Below are positions 1 through 12,504 of a DNA stretch of 64,000 nucleotides, one piece after another. Source of the DNA: Cloeon dipterum. Its lineage: Eukaryota > Arthropoda > Insecta > Ephemeroptera > Baetidae. A program made the translations under genes and the position numbers. The notes under the pieces are model-generated. The model saw only the letters and a list, made by a program, of their open reading frames with translations. It did not search any database and was not told the DNA's origin. The first letter of the stretch is position 1. Each line of letters opens with the position of its first letter. The DNA lies in NCBI RefSeq assembly GCF_949628265.1, contig NC_088787.1, forward strand, positions 26,712,501 to 26,776,500, in the 5' to 3' direction.

Positions 1-2227
1 CCGCGTCTAATTTTGAATTATAGCAGCCGGCATTCCATTCTGATAGTGACAAAATGAGTTTTGGTTTCACTTAGGCGTGGAGGCTGCCGCCTTTTTAATT
101 CCTGCGAGAGAGATGCCAATATGCGTGGTGAATAATTCTCCTTCACGAGAGCGAGCTGAGCGGCGAGCACCCACCTCGCAGCGTGAAAAATAGCCCAAGA
201 AAGAAAGGAAGCCAAAAGCTTACAAATCATCGGTGTAGTCACGATTTATGAGGTTTCAAGTTGCATACTCTCGCGTACAAGACGCCATACATTATCCATA
301 GAACGCCGCAATATATCTCTGATCACTGTTGGGAGACTTTGAGGGGGGTCCCCGGCCTCTCGGGCATCCTTATTTACGAGGTGATTTTCTCATTAACCCA
401 CCAATATAGTTGCAAATTAAGGCCGCGGCCAGCGCTCACAGGTGTCCGCCTGCTGCGCGCGCCTTGCTTACCCTACAAGTCTGACGTGCGAATACCAAGC
501 CATGGGCGAACCAATTTTAATTCATGTGTGTCAGCAATTTTTTCCGATATTATTAATACGGATCGCGAGAATTTGATAATGCTATAATGTATGACGCTGA
601 CGATGGAAATTATACTAAAAGAGTACCACTGATAGTTATTTAAATATATCAGAGGGGATTCATCATTTGTCTATCATTGCAAATCCCGAGTTCATTCGCA
701 TATGGAAGGATTGCGAAAGCTTTCCTACTCGCTACTTGCTGTTGTGTACTTTTCCAGCATTCCTAATTTAATTTAACGGGACGAATGTCAAGCGTTTCAA
801 AAGGCCCCGGTGCGGTGGCATTAAAACGAGCTGGTCCTTTTCTGGACTGTTCTTCCTCCAATGAGACCTGTGCGTCCAAGTTATTCGTTTGCGATGTTGC
901 TGCGACACGGAGTTTCGCGAGTTGCTTACTTTCAGGTAGGTGAAATGATAGAATGAGTTCGTATAAATTAATAAATAAATATGCTACTGCAGATAGAAAC
1001 AAATTTACAAACAGATATTGCCTTTTATTTCATATTTTCATAGTGCCTAACTATTTATATATTTCTTATACATGATTTCTGTTATACAATATTTCTGGGG
1101 GATTCAAATTAATTGGTCATGCTACACGAATAGCTCTTTTTTTATTTTTGGAGAGTTTTACCAAGTCATTTACAAAAACAATACTTGAGTTAGCACGTGG
1201 TAAAAAACATTCATATGCATCAAAACTGCTCTTAAAGAACAGAGGACAAATAAAAAATAAAACTAGAAATTGAATCGTAATGTACGAACGGATATTGGAT
1301 ATCGGATCATTCAAGGTGTAGCAGTGGAGCGTGCAATCATAAGAACGTAATACCCCGTTCACCAAGATAATTGCTATATTTACCGCTCGTGTGCCTCCAC
1401 ATGTAACAATCAGTGCTCAATTTTTATCCAAAGGCACTTTTGATCGGCCTGCTGTGAGGTCGCGGGCGCATCCAAACTCGGCTATATTGCTCTTCGGTGT
1501 GAAGCAATTCGCCGCTCGAGCGATTTTACTACCTTTTGTGTTATAGATTATCGTTATATTACTTATTACAGGGCGGCATTGCACAATACAAAATAACACA
1601 CCGCCACTGCGGCGGCTTCAAGATGCTATTGGAACACGATTGCCGCCCGCTATTCAATTAGATGAACTAATTTTATTATTTATGCGGCCGCAAGTTGCGA
1701 ATAATTAAATTCGGTCACGATCGCACGAGGAATTTTCAGATTATTTATTGAGAAGCTGGAAAGCCCGCCAGGCCAGGCCGAAGCCAAAGACAACGATTTT
1801 CTGGACGACGGTATCGGCGCTTGTGTACATTTATCAGAGAGTGAGGGAATGAAAGATGGCCACGGATCTATAAAGTAAAAAAGAAGCGAGCAGCGAGAGT
1901 AAAGCCTGATCGCTTTAATCACGCACATTAATTTACGTCGGGATAAATTCTTGGCCCATACAACATTTGTCCTTCTGCCGTCTATACGTGCATGCATTTA
2001 GCAGTCGCGCCAAGAGTGATGTCTGCTCGGCTCGGCCAGCCGTTTTTTATAAAAGGCCGTACAGCGTGTGTGCGTTTATCTTTCCTTCTCATAATGTTTC
2101 AGGATCGATTCTTTACATGTAATCCAGCGACATGCGCGGCCAGAGAGTATTTTTAATGTTATAATCACGCGGGGTTTATCTCAGCCAGACACTGCATTTA
2201 AATTCAATTTGAGGTTCAATAATCCTT
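1..2227. other. No gene recognised; intergenic
   Basis: Mixed AT-rich and CpG-rich DNA. The open frames are short (at most about 105 codons), lack recognisable domains and have no consistent splice structure. The left end could hold part of a neighbour's 5' or 3' region, but nothing supports it. Confidence 0.5.
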
Positions 2228-2233
2228 TTTATT
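2228..2233 (-). promoter_or_regulatory. Poly(A) signal of the TTLL gene
   Basis: A perfect AATAAA on the minus strand lies about 55 bp after the TTLL stop codon, a normal distance for a short 3' UTR. Confidence 0.6.
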
Positions 2234-2287
2234 CTTAAAAGAAAACATATGAGTGCGCTTAGTCCTTTGAATGCGTTTTAAAAGCCA

Positions 2288-4186
2288 TCAAAGGAAGTAG
2301 CTGCTAGTGTCAAGCGGCTCGAAATCAGGGAAAATTTTAGGCAGCACTGCGTACTTGACCTTTTCCGCCTTCATTGGCTCCTCAATCTCGTTTGGCCTCA
2401 GCAGGCCGTTTTGCCGCATGGCCTCAACAATGGCAGAGCGCAGGTTGGCCGACCTGACAAGGGCATCCCTCTTTTCCATATCTCGCAGCCTCTCCCGCTC
2501 CTCAGCCAAATTAATGAAGCACGGCTCAAAGGAGTTGAGGGTGGCAATTCGACCTCTGGTCACTGTATTTCCATTTACTTTGACCTCTTCCTCTTTCAAG
2601 CTGAAGTTCTCATAAGCCGGGACAATCTCGTCATCAACATTTTGCAAATTTTTCATCACCATGGCTTTCCGAGCCTTCGAGGCGACTGTTTCCTGGTAGA
2701 CAGAACTGTTGCTTTCGACGTCGAAGAATTTTGAATATGCTTCGCTGTTTGCACTTGGATAGGCTAGTCTGAAGTTACCCGAATTCTTCTCCTCCCAGTC
2801 GATTTGGGCTTGCAAAAGGGCTTGTGCTTCATCATGAGCTCTGGCTTCCTTGTCCGTGGAGTCCACTCCAGGATGGTTGGCTGCTTTGAGGGCAATTTTC
2901 TTGATGACCAGCTGACTAGATTCAAACAGCTTCTTCCTTTCTTCTTCCTTGACTCGCTGCTGGTCGAGTCTTTTAAGGTTGAGCAAAGTGAAAGTGTCAA
3001 CCAGAAGCTGTTCTTTTATCTCCTCGTCTAAGGGAGAGTCGATATTCAAGCTTGGGCATCGATTCACCTCGATCACATGAGGCTTGAGGTCTGCGTCTAA
3101 CATAATATCAAACCCCAGAAGAACGAAGCAGCCTTGAAAATGTCTAAAAAAGTTTTGTTAACAATAGCAATCAATTAAACATTTGATTGTACCTGGGGAA
3201 TGACATCCTGTATTGGCGCTTGAGATTTTCAGCAGTGGCAATGACCGTTTTAGAAATGGCATCATCGATGGAGCTCCAAATAAGACCGACGTCGAAGCCT
3301 TGATGCAGCAGCCAGGCGTTAATCATAGAAATGCGTCTCTTGCTACCCTCCTCGCCCTTCATGAAGTCGCAGCTGTGTTTGTTGATCGAGTAATTGGTCA
3401 GGTGCATGAAAACGTTGTCCGTGTTTCCATTGCATGGTAAGGCGTATTTCTGTGTGGCGAACCTTGCAATGCCCTCATTGTAAATGTGCAGTCTCAAAGG
3501 ATCGCAGGAGGTGATCAGGCCGTAAACACGCATGTCGAACTTGTAGCCATCGATCAGCAACGGTCTTGAAATGTAGGCCTGGCAGACGTACTGCTGAAGG
3601 CCGTCCAACTCGCCGATATTCTTGGTAATGAAAATTCCTCGACCCTGAGAACTGCTGCCTGGCTTAACGATGTAGTAACAGCCGCGCTGTGCCCTAGAAA
3701 ACTGGGCCAAATCCTTCAGGGAAACCGGATTTAGATATAAACTGATCTATGGACTGGCTAAGGTCTGTATTTAGATTTAGATATTTATACCTTATGATCA
3801 GCAGGAAGCCACCAAGTTTTTGGGAAGAAATCATATTCTTCAGGAAACAATTTCTGCATTCTCGTCAGGTTCCTCGCCAATAGGTCTTTTCGAGAGATTT
3901 CACTAATGCCAGGGATGTAGTTGACAATCTGGAAGCGCTCAATGGAAAGGCACTGCTGGACAGTGACGGCTTGGTCGGTCCAAAGCAAATTCCAGGAGGC
4001 TTTTTCACCCACTTCTATCAGCTGCAGTCTCTCGGCCGCCTTACGCACTATTACCTGATTTGCAAGGATGCAGATTGTTGGCTGGCGATTTGACCGTCTT
4101 CTGGGATTCGGTGTTGACCTCGCATAATCCTTTTTATTTGTTTCTTTTTGGGTAGGATGTGCCACAGAGTCACTTTTCTTCCACAT
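2288..4186 (-). CDS. Tubulin polyglutamylase, TTLL6/TTLL13-like, three exons
   Basis: The enzyme is predicted to add glutamate chains to tubulin tails on axonemal or neuronal microtubules (family knowledge). Exons on the minus strand are 4186-3791, 3713-3193 and 3143-2288 (TGA stop). Both introns are GT-AG, 77 and 49 bp, and the phases join to 590 residues. The TTL core is complete: WWLPADHK leads across intron 1 into DLAQFSR. The ATP-binding stretch YIVKPGSSSQGRG has Lys149, and IDGYKFDMRVY is followed by LTNYSINK at 237-244. The metal-binding pair is Glu331 and Asn333 in IEVNRCPSL. The N-terminal region (WTDQAV, RKDLLARNLTRM, LFPEEYDFFPKTWW) and the basic helix after the core (RVKEEERKK) point to the TTLL6/13 clade rather than TTLL4/5. 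The start is the only ATG upstream of the conserved domain in exon 1, in a weak context, so a further 5' exon is possible. The C-terminal 200 residues are not recognised. Confidence 0.93.
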
Positions 4187-6186
4187 ATTCTTTGGGGTTC
4201 GAATTTCCCAATAATGAGAACTTTAATGCTGTGTCACATTTGGTAAAAAAACGTAATTGTTACAAAAATCTTTGTTACTTTCCGAAACTGAGTGTAGTGG
4301 GTGTGAAACAAACAAGTATTTCACAATGTCCTACCAAATTCTCTCGTGATTGTAATTTACTTTTGATGCACACTTGTCTTGATGCATAGCTCTAAAATTT
4401 TGATATATGAGAACTATTTTTACGCTGATTTTATATTTCACTAAATAAAAAATTGTTACTAAACAATTTACTGTCCTCGCGTAAGTATATGATATTTATT
4501 GAATCAAATAAAATATAAACTTGTATTTGATCAATGATGAAATAATGCTGTAGTAAATATGCATATTCTGAGTCCCACGTGGATTAACAAAGTTATCAAA
4601 AATGATAAGGACAATGCAAAACAATATTACTTCCTTTAGCCATTAAAAGGGCTGCGAGTTGTAAAATGTTTTCCTCTTTAGCACACGTTTGGTCAGGCGC
4701 TAGCCCTTTCTCTTTTCTGGCACACACGCGTTTATTCCTCCGCATTAATATTTCTTGCAAAAGTGTACATAGAGCAAATGTAGCTTCCTTGCAGCGCGTA
4801 CAAGAGTCGCTTCTGTTACATACTGAGAGTGAGTGTGTGTACTACAATACCGCCGCTAATTTATCCTTTCCTTCCGGTCGTAAATTTCGTAACCCTTGCT
4901 CGGCAACACGACCCGCCGATACCATCCCATTCTCCATACTGCAAACACTTATTATTATTGTTATGGTAAACGCGCGGATCGACCCACCAAACGGCGAGAA
5001 GCGGAGTTTCATTCGGTAAGTATATATATATGCATATTTGTCACTTAGACAGGTAGGCATCAACTCACGCGGTGGATAAACTGAGGAAAGTATTAAAAAT
5101 TCCTGCTTGAAACCATTCCAGCAATGTGGTCTGAACACATTCAAGAGACAAAAAGAGTGTGATATGCAAATTCTCGTGCCTGTGCTTTAGAAATGAAAGT
5201 CTCCATGTGTACGTATTCAAATCGTCTTTGAGTATATATTAACGAGAGCTCGTTTCTTTCTTTCCGCACAGCCAGCCATGCGACAGAGTCGTCTGCTCTT
5301 CGTGCAATGCTGCGGAGACGGGCCACGCGCGCTCAGCTTAATTCGGGCGGCTTCCCAATGTTTATTTATGGATTCGGTGCGTGCAATTGTGGAAAAGTGT
5401 TGGCCCGGCGACGATAATTTGCAGAGGCAGGACCTGCTGATGGGCCCTCCGCGGTTTGAATTCCTTTACGGGCTATAACTTTGGTGCTATGCAAACAGCA
5501 GACGCGCACGCATCAAGAGATAAAGAATGCGTGCGGAGAATAAGCATACACACAGTACACGACAGCGGAAGGGTTGCAGCTGGGTGGATTTATTGTTTCA
5601 TTTGTTCTGGGCCATAAAATTAGGAAGGCGGACAGACACTCACCCTCCCAGATGCATGAGAGCATTTTTCCGCGCATTTTTGCTGATGAAAGTGGCAGAT
5701 GTAATGCGCAGTACACTGAGTAATACAGATTAAACTGAACGAGATCAGATTTTCCTTGATCAAGAATAAAAGCAGGAAATTCAGTTTTGTAATATAAAAA
5801 TTTTCCAAAGCTAAATTTATAAATTATGAAATTGCAAAGCACACAGAGTAAGGCAATCAAGAAACCTCAACGCGAATAAACGTTTGCGTCGCGAATATTA
5901 CTGCAATCATGAAATCAACTCTCGCAGGAGAATTAAAAATTCCCGGCAGCGAAAACAAACAGAGGAGAAGCCAATATCGGGGTGGCGGCAACCCCTTGCC
6001 CATGAGCCACCCTTGCACGTTCCAAGAGCTGATTAGCGCTGGGAAAGAGAGCACACACGGCTGTGCATCGAAGCGTCGGCCAGCGGCTAATAAATGCGGA
6101 GCAGCTCCATTCTGGATGCTTATTTTCTTTGTTTCAGGGGATGGAATATTGATTTTAAAAATAAGCTCTCTTGTGTGCGGGAAAGC

Positions 6187-6238
6187 AGAGAGAGAGAGAG
6201 GGCTGGCTGGACGGGCGGTGGCGGCGGTGGTGGTGGTG
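6187..6238. repeat. (GA)n followed by GGC/GGT repeat
   Basis: A 14-bp AG run at 6187-6200 is followed by GGCTGGCTGG and an imperfect GGC/GGT run at 6214-6238. This is a compound simple repeat in a CpG-rich block. Confidence 0.85.
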
Positions 6239-7771
6239 CGGCCAGCCATGCAGCGGTGGTGGCGGCTCCTATCTCTCGAGATAAAGCCAATTGCAAGTGG
6301 ACATCAGAAAAGGGTATTAAGCTGGCCGCTCGCCGCCTTTGGCAGTTACGACTATACACTTATTGATTGCGAGCCACCCTTTTCTACATACGGCACAGCA
6401 GCTCCGCCGCTGGCTGTGGCGCTGCTTTTGCCAGAGATGCAGTGACAAATCCCTCAGAGGCGCGCACCCGGGGAAAAAGAATCGCTGGCCAGAGATGCCG
6501 CCGCTGCCGCTCTACATGCAAATGCTTTACTTTGGCTTTGATGGAGCGCGCGTTAAGGCAACCGAGGCGGACCGCAGATATTGGAAGATTAACTCTTGCT
6601 AGCTGCAGCCGCTCTTTTTCTCTGTGCCCCACGCGATTTTTAGTCTCTGCCTCGAGAGCTGCGGCCATTATTATTCTCTGACCGGCCAGGCTCATTTGCA
6701 TGCGAGCAGACTCGGATTTTTGCCGCTTGCACATGAGGATATTGGCAATTAAGAAAAGTAATGGAAGAGTAAACCACTTTGGTCTTCATTTCCATACGCT
6801 TTCGATGTGTCTGCTGTGAACGATGGAAATCATTTTCTCGTCACCCGACTGGAAGCCTGTAGAAAAAATAATTAAAATAGTAAAATATTCAACCGATAAC
6901 AAGCCAAAATCACAAATCTTCATTTTAAATTCAAAATAATGAAGAATGGACATTTGATTTCACAATATATATGCAAAATAAATTAATGAATGTTTGAATT
7001 GAAATTATGACTTTTTCCTTTTTCGCTCAAAATCCGAGCCGATTATCATAAAGTACAAGACTGTGGCTATATTTTAATCTTATGTATTTTCAGGAAGCGT
7101 CTGTATAGGTTTAAATGAAATTGTTGCAGCAGCTAATAATTAATTCGACTGTTTTAGTTTTAAATAAAGCGAAAATTTTACTCTAATAATTATATCTTTA
7201 AATACATGGAGCAGTTAAATATTACTGACTTTTCAATTCGGCAACAAATTTTAATTTCTAAGCCTTATAGGAAAAATTTAAATGTGCATGTTGCCATCAC
7301 TTTAATACACGTATGTGAGTAATGCGAAACGTTTGCCACCCATGAGCTGCCGCACTCGAACATCCCTGCTGCTAAAGCCAGAGGGAAAAGCACCTTGGCG
7401 TCAACTCACCTGCTTGTTCTTCTTCAACGCTCTTTGAGCGGCGCGTCTCTTCTTTTAATTGCAAGCATGCATCAGCACACGACAACAACAGCATCATGCT
7501 AGACTATACCTATCTATATAAAACTACTTAAAGCGTGTGTGTGCATATAATATACACGGCGGCAGAGTTTTGCCAGCGCCAAACACGAGAAGGAAGCATT
7601 CCCCGTGCGATATAGAAGTATAGGAAGAAGGAGATCAAAGTTGGAATTTGAATCATGTGGCGATGCCTCAAGGGAGATAATCCGATACTTTTATCTATAA
7701 AACCAAAAGAGCCAGCCAGCCCAGCCAGCCAACAAACGAATAATATGCAACCCTTTCAGCACCTCACGTCG

Positions 7772-7805
7772 CCTCCACGACTCTGACTCCTCCACGACTC
7801 TGACT
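7772..7805. repeat. Two tandem copies of a 17-bp unit
   Basis: The unit CCTCCACGACTCTGACT occurs twice head to tail, followed by a partial third copy (CCTCCTCCACTCTG). Confidence 0.85.
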
Positions 7806-7836
7806 CCTCCTCCACTCTGTATTCTCTCGCACACTC

Positions 7837-7868
7837 ACACACACACACACACACACATGTGTGTGTGT
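7837..7868. repeat. (CA)n-(TG)n microsatellite forming a palindrome
   Basis: A CA run switches to a TG run at 7857/7858, making a perfect 22-bp palindrome at 7847-7868 that could extrude as a cruciform or hairpin. Confidence 0.85.
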
Positions 7869-10295
7869 TCTTTTGTGATGCAAATACTTCGAAAATAGCG
7901 CAGTTTGATTTCCCTGCCGCAGTGAGCGAATTCTCGCTGCCCGTCCAGACAAGCAATAAATTACGCCTAACTGAATAATAAATTACCCCGCGAGCCGCCG
8001 CGTCGTCTGCCGTCATTATATTATTGTTATTTACACACACGCCCTAGCTTCGCCTCGAGTTGCTCGAGTTGAATTAGCGCCAATGATCTTCCCTAATTAC
8101 CCATCAAAAATTCACGCCGCGTCCCGCCGGCTCCGATTCCGAAGAAATTATAATTCGAGGTGTGTGTTGATGGACGCTGTGTGATTATTGTTATTTTTAA
8201 AGTTGCCAGACAAGCAGGGTGTGGGCCCGATTATTGAAAAAATTATTCCGCACGCTCAATCATCCATTGTTGCGCTGGAGTGGTGCAAAGGCGGCTATCT
8301 GGTGCGATACCTATTTTCTCCTCTGTGCGCGCTGCGAGCGGGGCGAATAAGATGTGAGACATGATTGCTGCTTGCGCGAGAGACGAACAACCTTCGCCAA
8401 ATTTCGAACACTCCTCTATTTGCAATTTCAGGTGGTCTTTTGCGTGAAACAATGAGAGGAAGTGGGCTGAATACCATATCATTTAATCCGTTTTAAGTGT
8501 GCAACTACAAAAAATTTAAATTAAAGGTGCAAAAGCTGACAGACGATAATTGAATATAAAAATCCATTGAATCTTATCCTTATACTCGAGAAAAAATACT
8601 GGTATTTTCAAATTTCTGTTTTTCAAAATTACTTCCTCAAAGTTGAGTTGACAAATGCTCAAAAATCAACTGTGAAAAATAGCCTTAACCATATTTCGCC
8701 GATGTGTGTGCCTATTTAACATGATTTCACAGAGGACCTGCCTTCCTGACTGGCTGCAGGCACACTTATCAAATAGCAATAACGCGTAAATAAATAATAA
8801 GGTATAACTTGTTTAGCGCGCGATAATAGATGGGCTCTCGTCTGGCGCGTCCCCTCTGATGTTATTTCTGGCCGCCGATGATGAATTTGGCTCGATTCAT
8901 GTGTAATATAGGAAATATTATTGCTGATGCGTCGTAAGTGATGGCGTCCATTTGGCCGGCCTGCTTGCACGCGCGTGTATTGTTTTATCTTATTTATCCG
9001 ACGGGGCCTGTAATGACGGGGGATCGAGAGCAAGAAAAGAGCGAGAGAGGTCCGGCCAGCCGCAGCATCAGCAGCGGCAGGGCCATATTGGAGCCATTAC
9101 CCAGGCCGGGGGCTGCCGCCACTTCTCTCTAATAGATGAGCAAGAATTGATGTTTTGGTGATGGAAACAATTTATCTCCACGCGCCCTGCGAGAACACAA
9201 GTCTGCTTCTTTCAGGCCGAATTTATTATTGGAATTTGACTCGGCAGCTGTTGCATCAGCAGGCGTTTGGTGCGCACCGATTTTTCATCGATTGGTCCTT
9301 GAGAGTTGGGATAAATTAGGGTTCATTTAAAGGTCGAAAATTTGTTGTTTACAGGATGTAATAAATCATTTACCTCAAAAAAAGTGGAGGATTTGTGGAG
9401 CACGCTGTGATTCGTAAAATAATGAATAATTAGTACAGTTAATAATTAACCATTGAATTTTTTGGATAAAGTATTTAAGTACATTTATTTTGCCCTCAAC
9501 AACAACGTACCGGCTGTTAGGAAATATTTTTTGGCTGTCGTTGTCAATATTTTTCGATATTATTGTTCCGTTTAATTGAAAATAGCTTTTAACTTAAGGT
9601 TTAGGATAAGACAAAAAAACTTTCATCTGTTTCAATTGAATTTAATCAATCCACATAGAGATAGAAAAACTCCATTCAGTGAAAGTATTTAAAGTGATGC
9701 ATATTCAGCTCAAAGTTTAAAATTCCATTACTCTTAAGCCGCACGTGCATCTCTGTGTGGTTAAATAGTGCCGAACTATAACTCATTTCACGCCCAACTT
9801 TTTTTTTGAAAAGTGATAAATGCGTGGCCAACGATGATGAGCGGGCGATTCCGCTCGGGGGTGTCTCTGCTGTCGGCGAGGTGTGGATTCATAGTTGAGT
9901 TGTCACCATCAACAGCAGCAGCATCCAGCAGTCTCCCTCACAAAACTGCTGCTCCAGAGCAAAAAAGAAAGACACACACTGACTGCGGCGCGGCCGTGAG
10001 CTCGGAAAGTGTCAAAGTGGTAATGATAAATATTGAAAAGGCTGTCTAGCGAAACTAAGTTTGACACAATTTATGAAGCTCGCTCACTGCCTGTTTGTCT
10101 TTTATTCAGCCAGGCTTCAACTTCAGGCGCGTCCGAGCGGCTCTCTCGCTCTTACTTACTTACGCGGTCCGATGATAAATGGACATCAGTAGACAATTAC
10201 TAATGATTCCAAAACATTACGTAGCTATTCATAATCATTGGAGCATAGAGAGCTACCGTCGCCTCCTCCGCAATAATAATGCCACCCTGGCTGTC

Positions 10296-10343
10296 GACCG
10301 ACGGACCGACCGACGGAACATGAATGAATGAACGAACGAGCCG
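10296..10343. repeat. Degenerate tetranucleotide repeats
   Basis: A GACC/GACG run is followed directly by GAAT and GAAC repeats. Confidence 0.6.
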
Positions 10344-11799
10344 AATCCATTGGTCCCCTGTCACTTGGCCGAGCGCGAGAGCGGTAAAAAATCATCGCAG
10401 ATTTATTACACGCGATCCGATGGGCGGCTTGCGTGGGCTGACAGACTGAGTCCGCTTTTAATCAAATTAATCGATGTCCACTGTCGCTTGCTAGAACTGG
10501 AAAATTGCAGGAAGTGGGTGATTTCAGCCGGAAGGCAGCTTTGAAGAATCGTTACTTTTCTACGCTTGAAAATTTCAAGGTCCGCATTCTGACAGTTTTA
10601 TAACTGTGTGATATACAATGGGGTATTAAAATTCAGCTGAATCTAGAAAATTATGCATTTTTTTATGAAAGTACTCTGTTTTGTATCGTACATTCAATTA
10701 TTGTTGTTACTGCACAACATCGGGTGCAGACCAAAAACTATTGAAATCCTTAATTAAATTATCATTGGTTAAATTAAAGCAAGAATCAAGATTTTTAACT
10801 TTTTTCAATGTTTTCCGAATTTTCAATGAATTTAATTATTAATAACATTTTCACTCGACTGTTTTGATATTTACCACGTAAAAATTGAAACGACGGCTAG
10901 CCAAGTTCACAAAGACAACGTTCCGTCGCACTTGCTTAGCATTTCAGCGCGATATTTCAAATCGAATCACGGCATATTTCACTTGGGTGCGAGCACTTAC
11001 ATTAGCGCGAGTGGTGCTTTACACTTTCCACTGCCGGCGCGTGGAAACAACAACTCGGCGACAGCGATTTTTTCTTCGCCTTTCCCGACAGTGCTCGCAA
11101 TACTGCTGGCTGCTTTTATGCCCGCGCCCAAGATTTATCAGTGTGTTAACTTGATCTATATATATTCGCCAGATTTCACGGCCTCGAAATGCTTTTTTCT
11201 GGCGCGGCAATCCTTTTAGCCGAAAGCGGCATCACTCATTACGCTCGTCATCCCTCCACCGTGGCACCCTCGGCCCACCCCTGATCAATCGCTCGACGTG
11301 AATGGACTCACGAATCGTGTGATGCGCGCAATCCCTTTTTTTCAATGAACCTCGGCCGGCCGTCATGAATGAAGGGATTTTTTATGCGATCAAATTCTCC
11401 CCATTCACCGCACCCCGCAGACCATGACTCGATCCTCTCGGATGTGTTTTATGTGATTTGGTTCGCCCGTTCACTGCACCGCTGGCCTTTTTCTGCTGCG
11501 GTTTACCTTTTTCGGCCACTAAAAGCGTGAAAATCATCAGCCCCTTGCCGTTTACGCTCCACTCCCTGCGCTGATGCGGGGCTTCCCGTGTGCTGCTGCT
11601 GCACGCTGCTGTCAAACTAGCGCGTTTCACGATTTATGCTGCGTGGATCGCGAAGGGTGCTTTACAGGCATATCGCGCGTTTTCAAATCAATTGACTGGG
11701 CGGGGGAGTCTGGTCAGATCAACCTGTTTTATGCTCGTGAAAACATAGTGAAATTTAAATTGGATTTCGAAATTAATTTACCGGCCAAATGTCGTCAAT

Positions 11800-11805
11800 T
11801 TTATT
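11800..11805 (-). promoter_or_regulatory. Candidate poly(A) signal of the P2-like gene
   Basis: AATAAA on the minus strand, about 115 bp downstream of the P2-like stop codon. No nearer canonical signal was found. Confidence 0.45.
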
Positions 11806-11920
11806 TTAAAAACATGGAAAACAGTTTTAGAAAAATTTGATAGGTTCAAAAAACATATTATTGTAACATATTATCTGATATTTAAAGAGGCTTTGCTCGT
11901 GGATTTGCAACACACAGCAG

Positions 11921-12504
11921 TTAGCCAAATATATCGCCCAAACCGCATTCACTATCACTCTCATAATCACTCATTTCTTCTTTCTTTTCTACTTTCTTTT
12001 CTTCCTTCTTTTCTCCACTTGCGACAGAGCCAGTCTCTTCAGGGTGTGCAGTGACGGCAGTGCCACTTCCAGCAGTCACAGAGACAAGTTTCGATTGGCC
12101 TAAAACCCATACGTAAAATATAAACTGTACAATTTATAAAATTTTTAGCTTTGAGCAGAAAATACGGCTTATGAAACGTTATGAACTAAATGGCTTTGTT
12201 CCGGAGATAAAAAAAAATCGTAAACTCATCAAAATTCAACCATCGTCAAAGAATTAAATAAAATGGTTGCGTTCACATAAAAAACTTTAATAGAATATTA
12301 AATTATTATATATTATTGCAGTATTAACTTACCTTGTGCGATGAGCTCGTCCAGGTTTTTCCCTTCTAGTTCAGAGATGACTTTGTTCAACCTTTCCATG
12401 TCCACCGCAATCCCCACAGAACCGAGAATCTTCTCAATATCTGCCACAGATGGGTTTCGTTTGCCTCCAATGGAGGCCAAAAGGTACGCAGCCACGTAAC
12501 GCAT
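11921..12504 (-). CDS. 60S acidic ribosomal protein P2-like, two exons, divergent tail
   Basis: P2 pairs with P1 on the ribosomal stalk and helps recruit translational GTPases (family knowledge). Exons are 12504-12333 and 12099-11921 (TAA stop), joined by a 233-bp GT-AG intron in phase 1. The product is 116 residues, close to the usual 110-115. The first 60 residues are a standard P2 dimerisation domain: MRYVAAYLLASIGGK, then IEKILGSVGI, ERLNKVISELEGK and LDELIAQG. The ATG was chosen because it matches the universal P2 start MRYVAAYLL; a pyrimidine-rich tract ending in CAG just upstream suggests a 5' UTR intron. The second half is odd. The hinge has few alanines, then comes a Lys/Glu-rich stretch. 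The end reads ESDSECGLGDIFG instead of the near-invariant SDDDMGFGLFD type. It is probably a diverged paralogue. The intron argues against a processed copy. Confidence 0.88.

Larger units (their letters stand above)
4187..11799. other. Intergenic region without a recognisable gene
   Basis: About 7.6 kb. It holds GA, GGC/GGT and CA/TG microsatellites and CpG-rich blocks near 5.9-6.7, 8.9-9.1 and 10.9-11.7 kb. The longest open frame, 5909-6445 on the plus strand, is low-complexity and matches no family I know. The CpG-rich blocks could be promoters or enhancers, but I see no clear core promoter element. Confidence 0.45.

Noticed and set aside
4190..4210. tRNA B-box-like GGTTCGAAT
   Set aside because: Lies next to the TTLL start codon, without an A box or acceptor stem.
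5909..6445. 178-codon open frame, plus strand
   Set aside because: Low-complexity, repeat-derived (Gly/Val/Arg runs over GGC/GGT and GA repeats), with overlapping frames on both strands and no recognisable domain.
11921..12504. P2-like gene as a processed retrocopy
   Set aside because: A phase-consistent GT-AG intron with a pyrimidine-rich acceptor interrupts the coding region, and no poly(A) tract was found.
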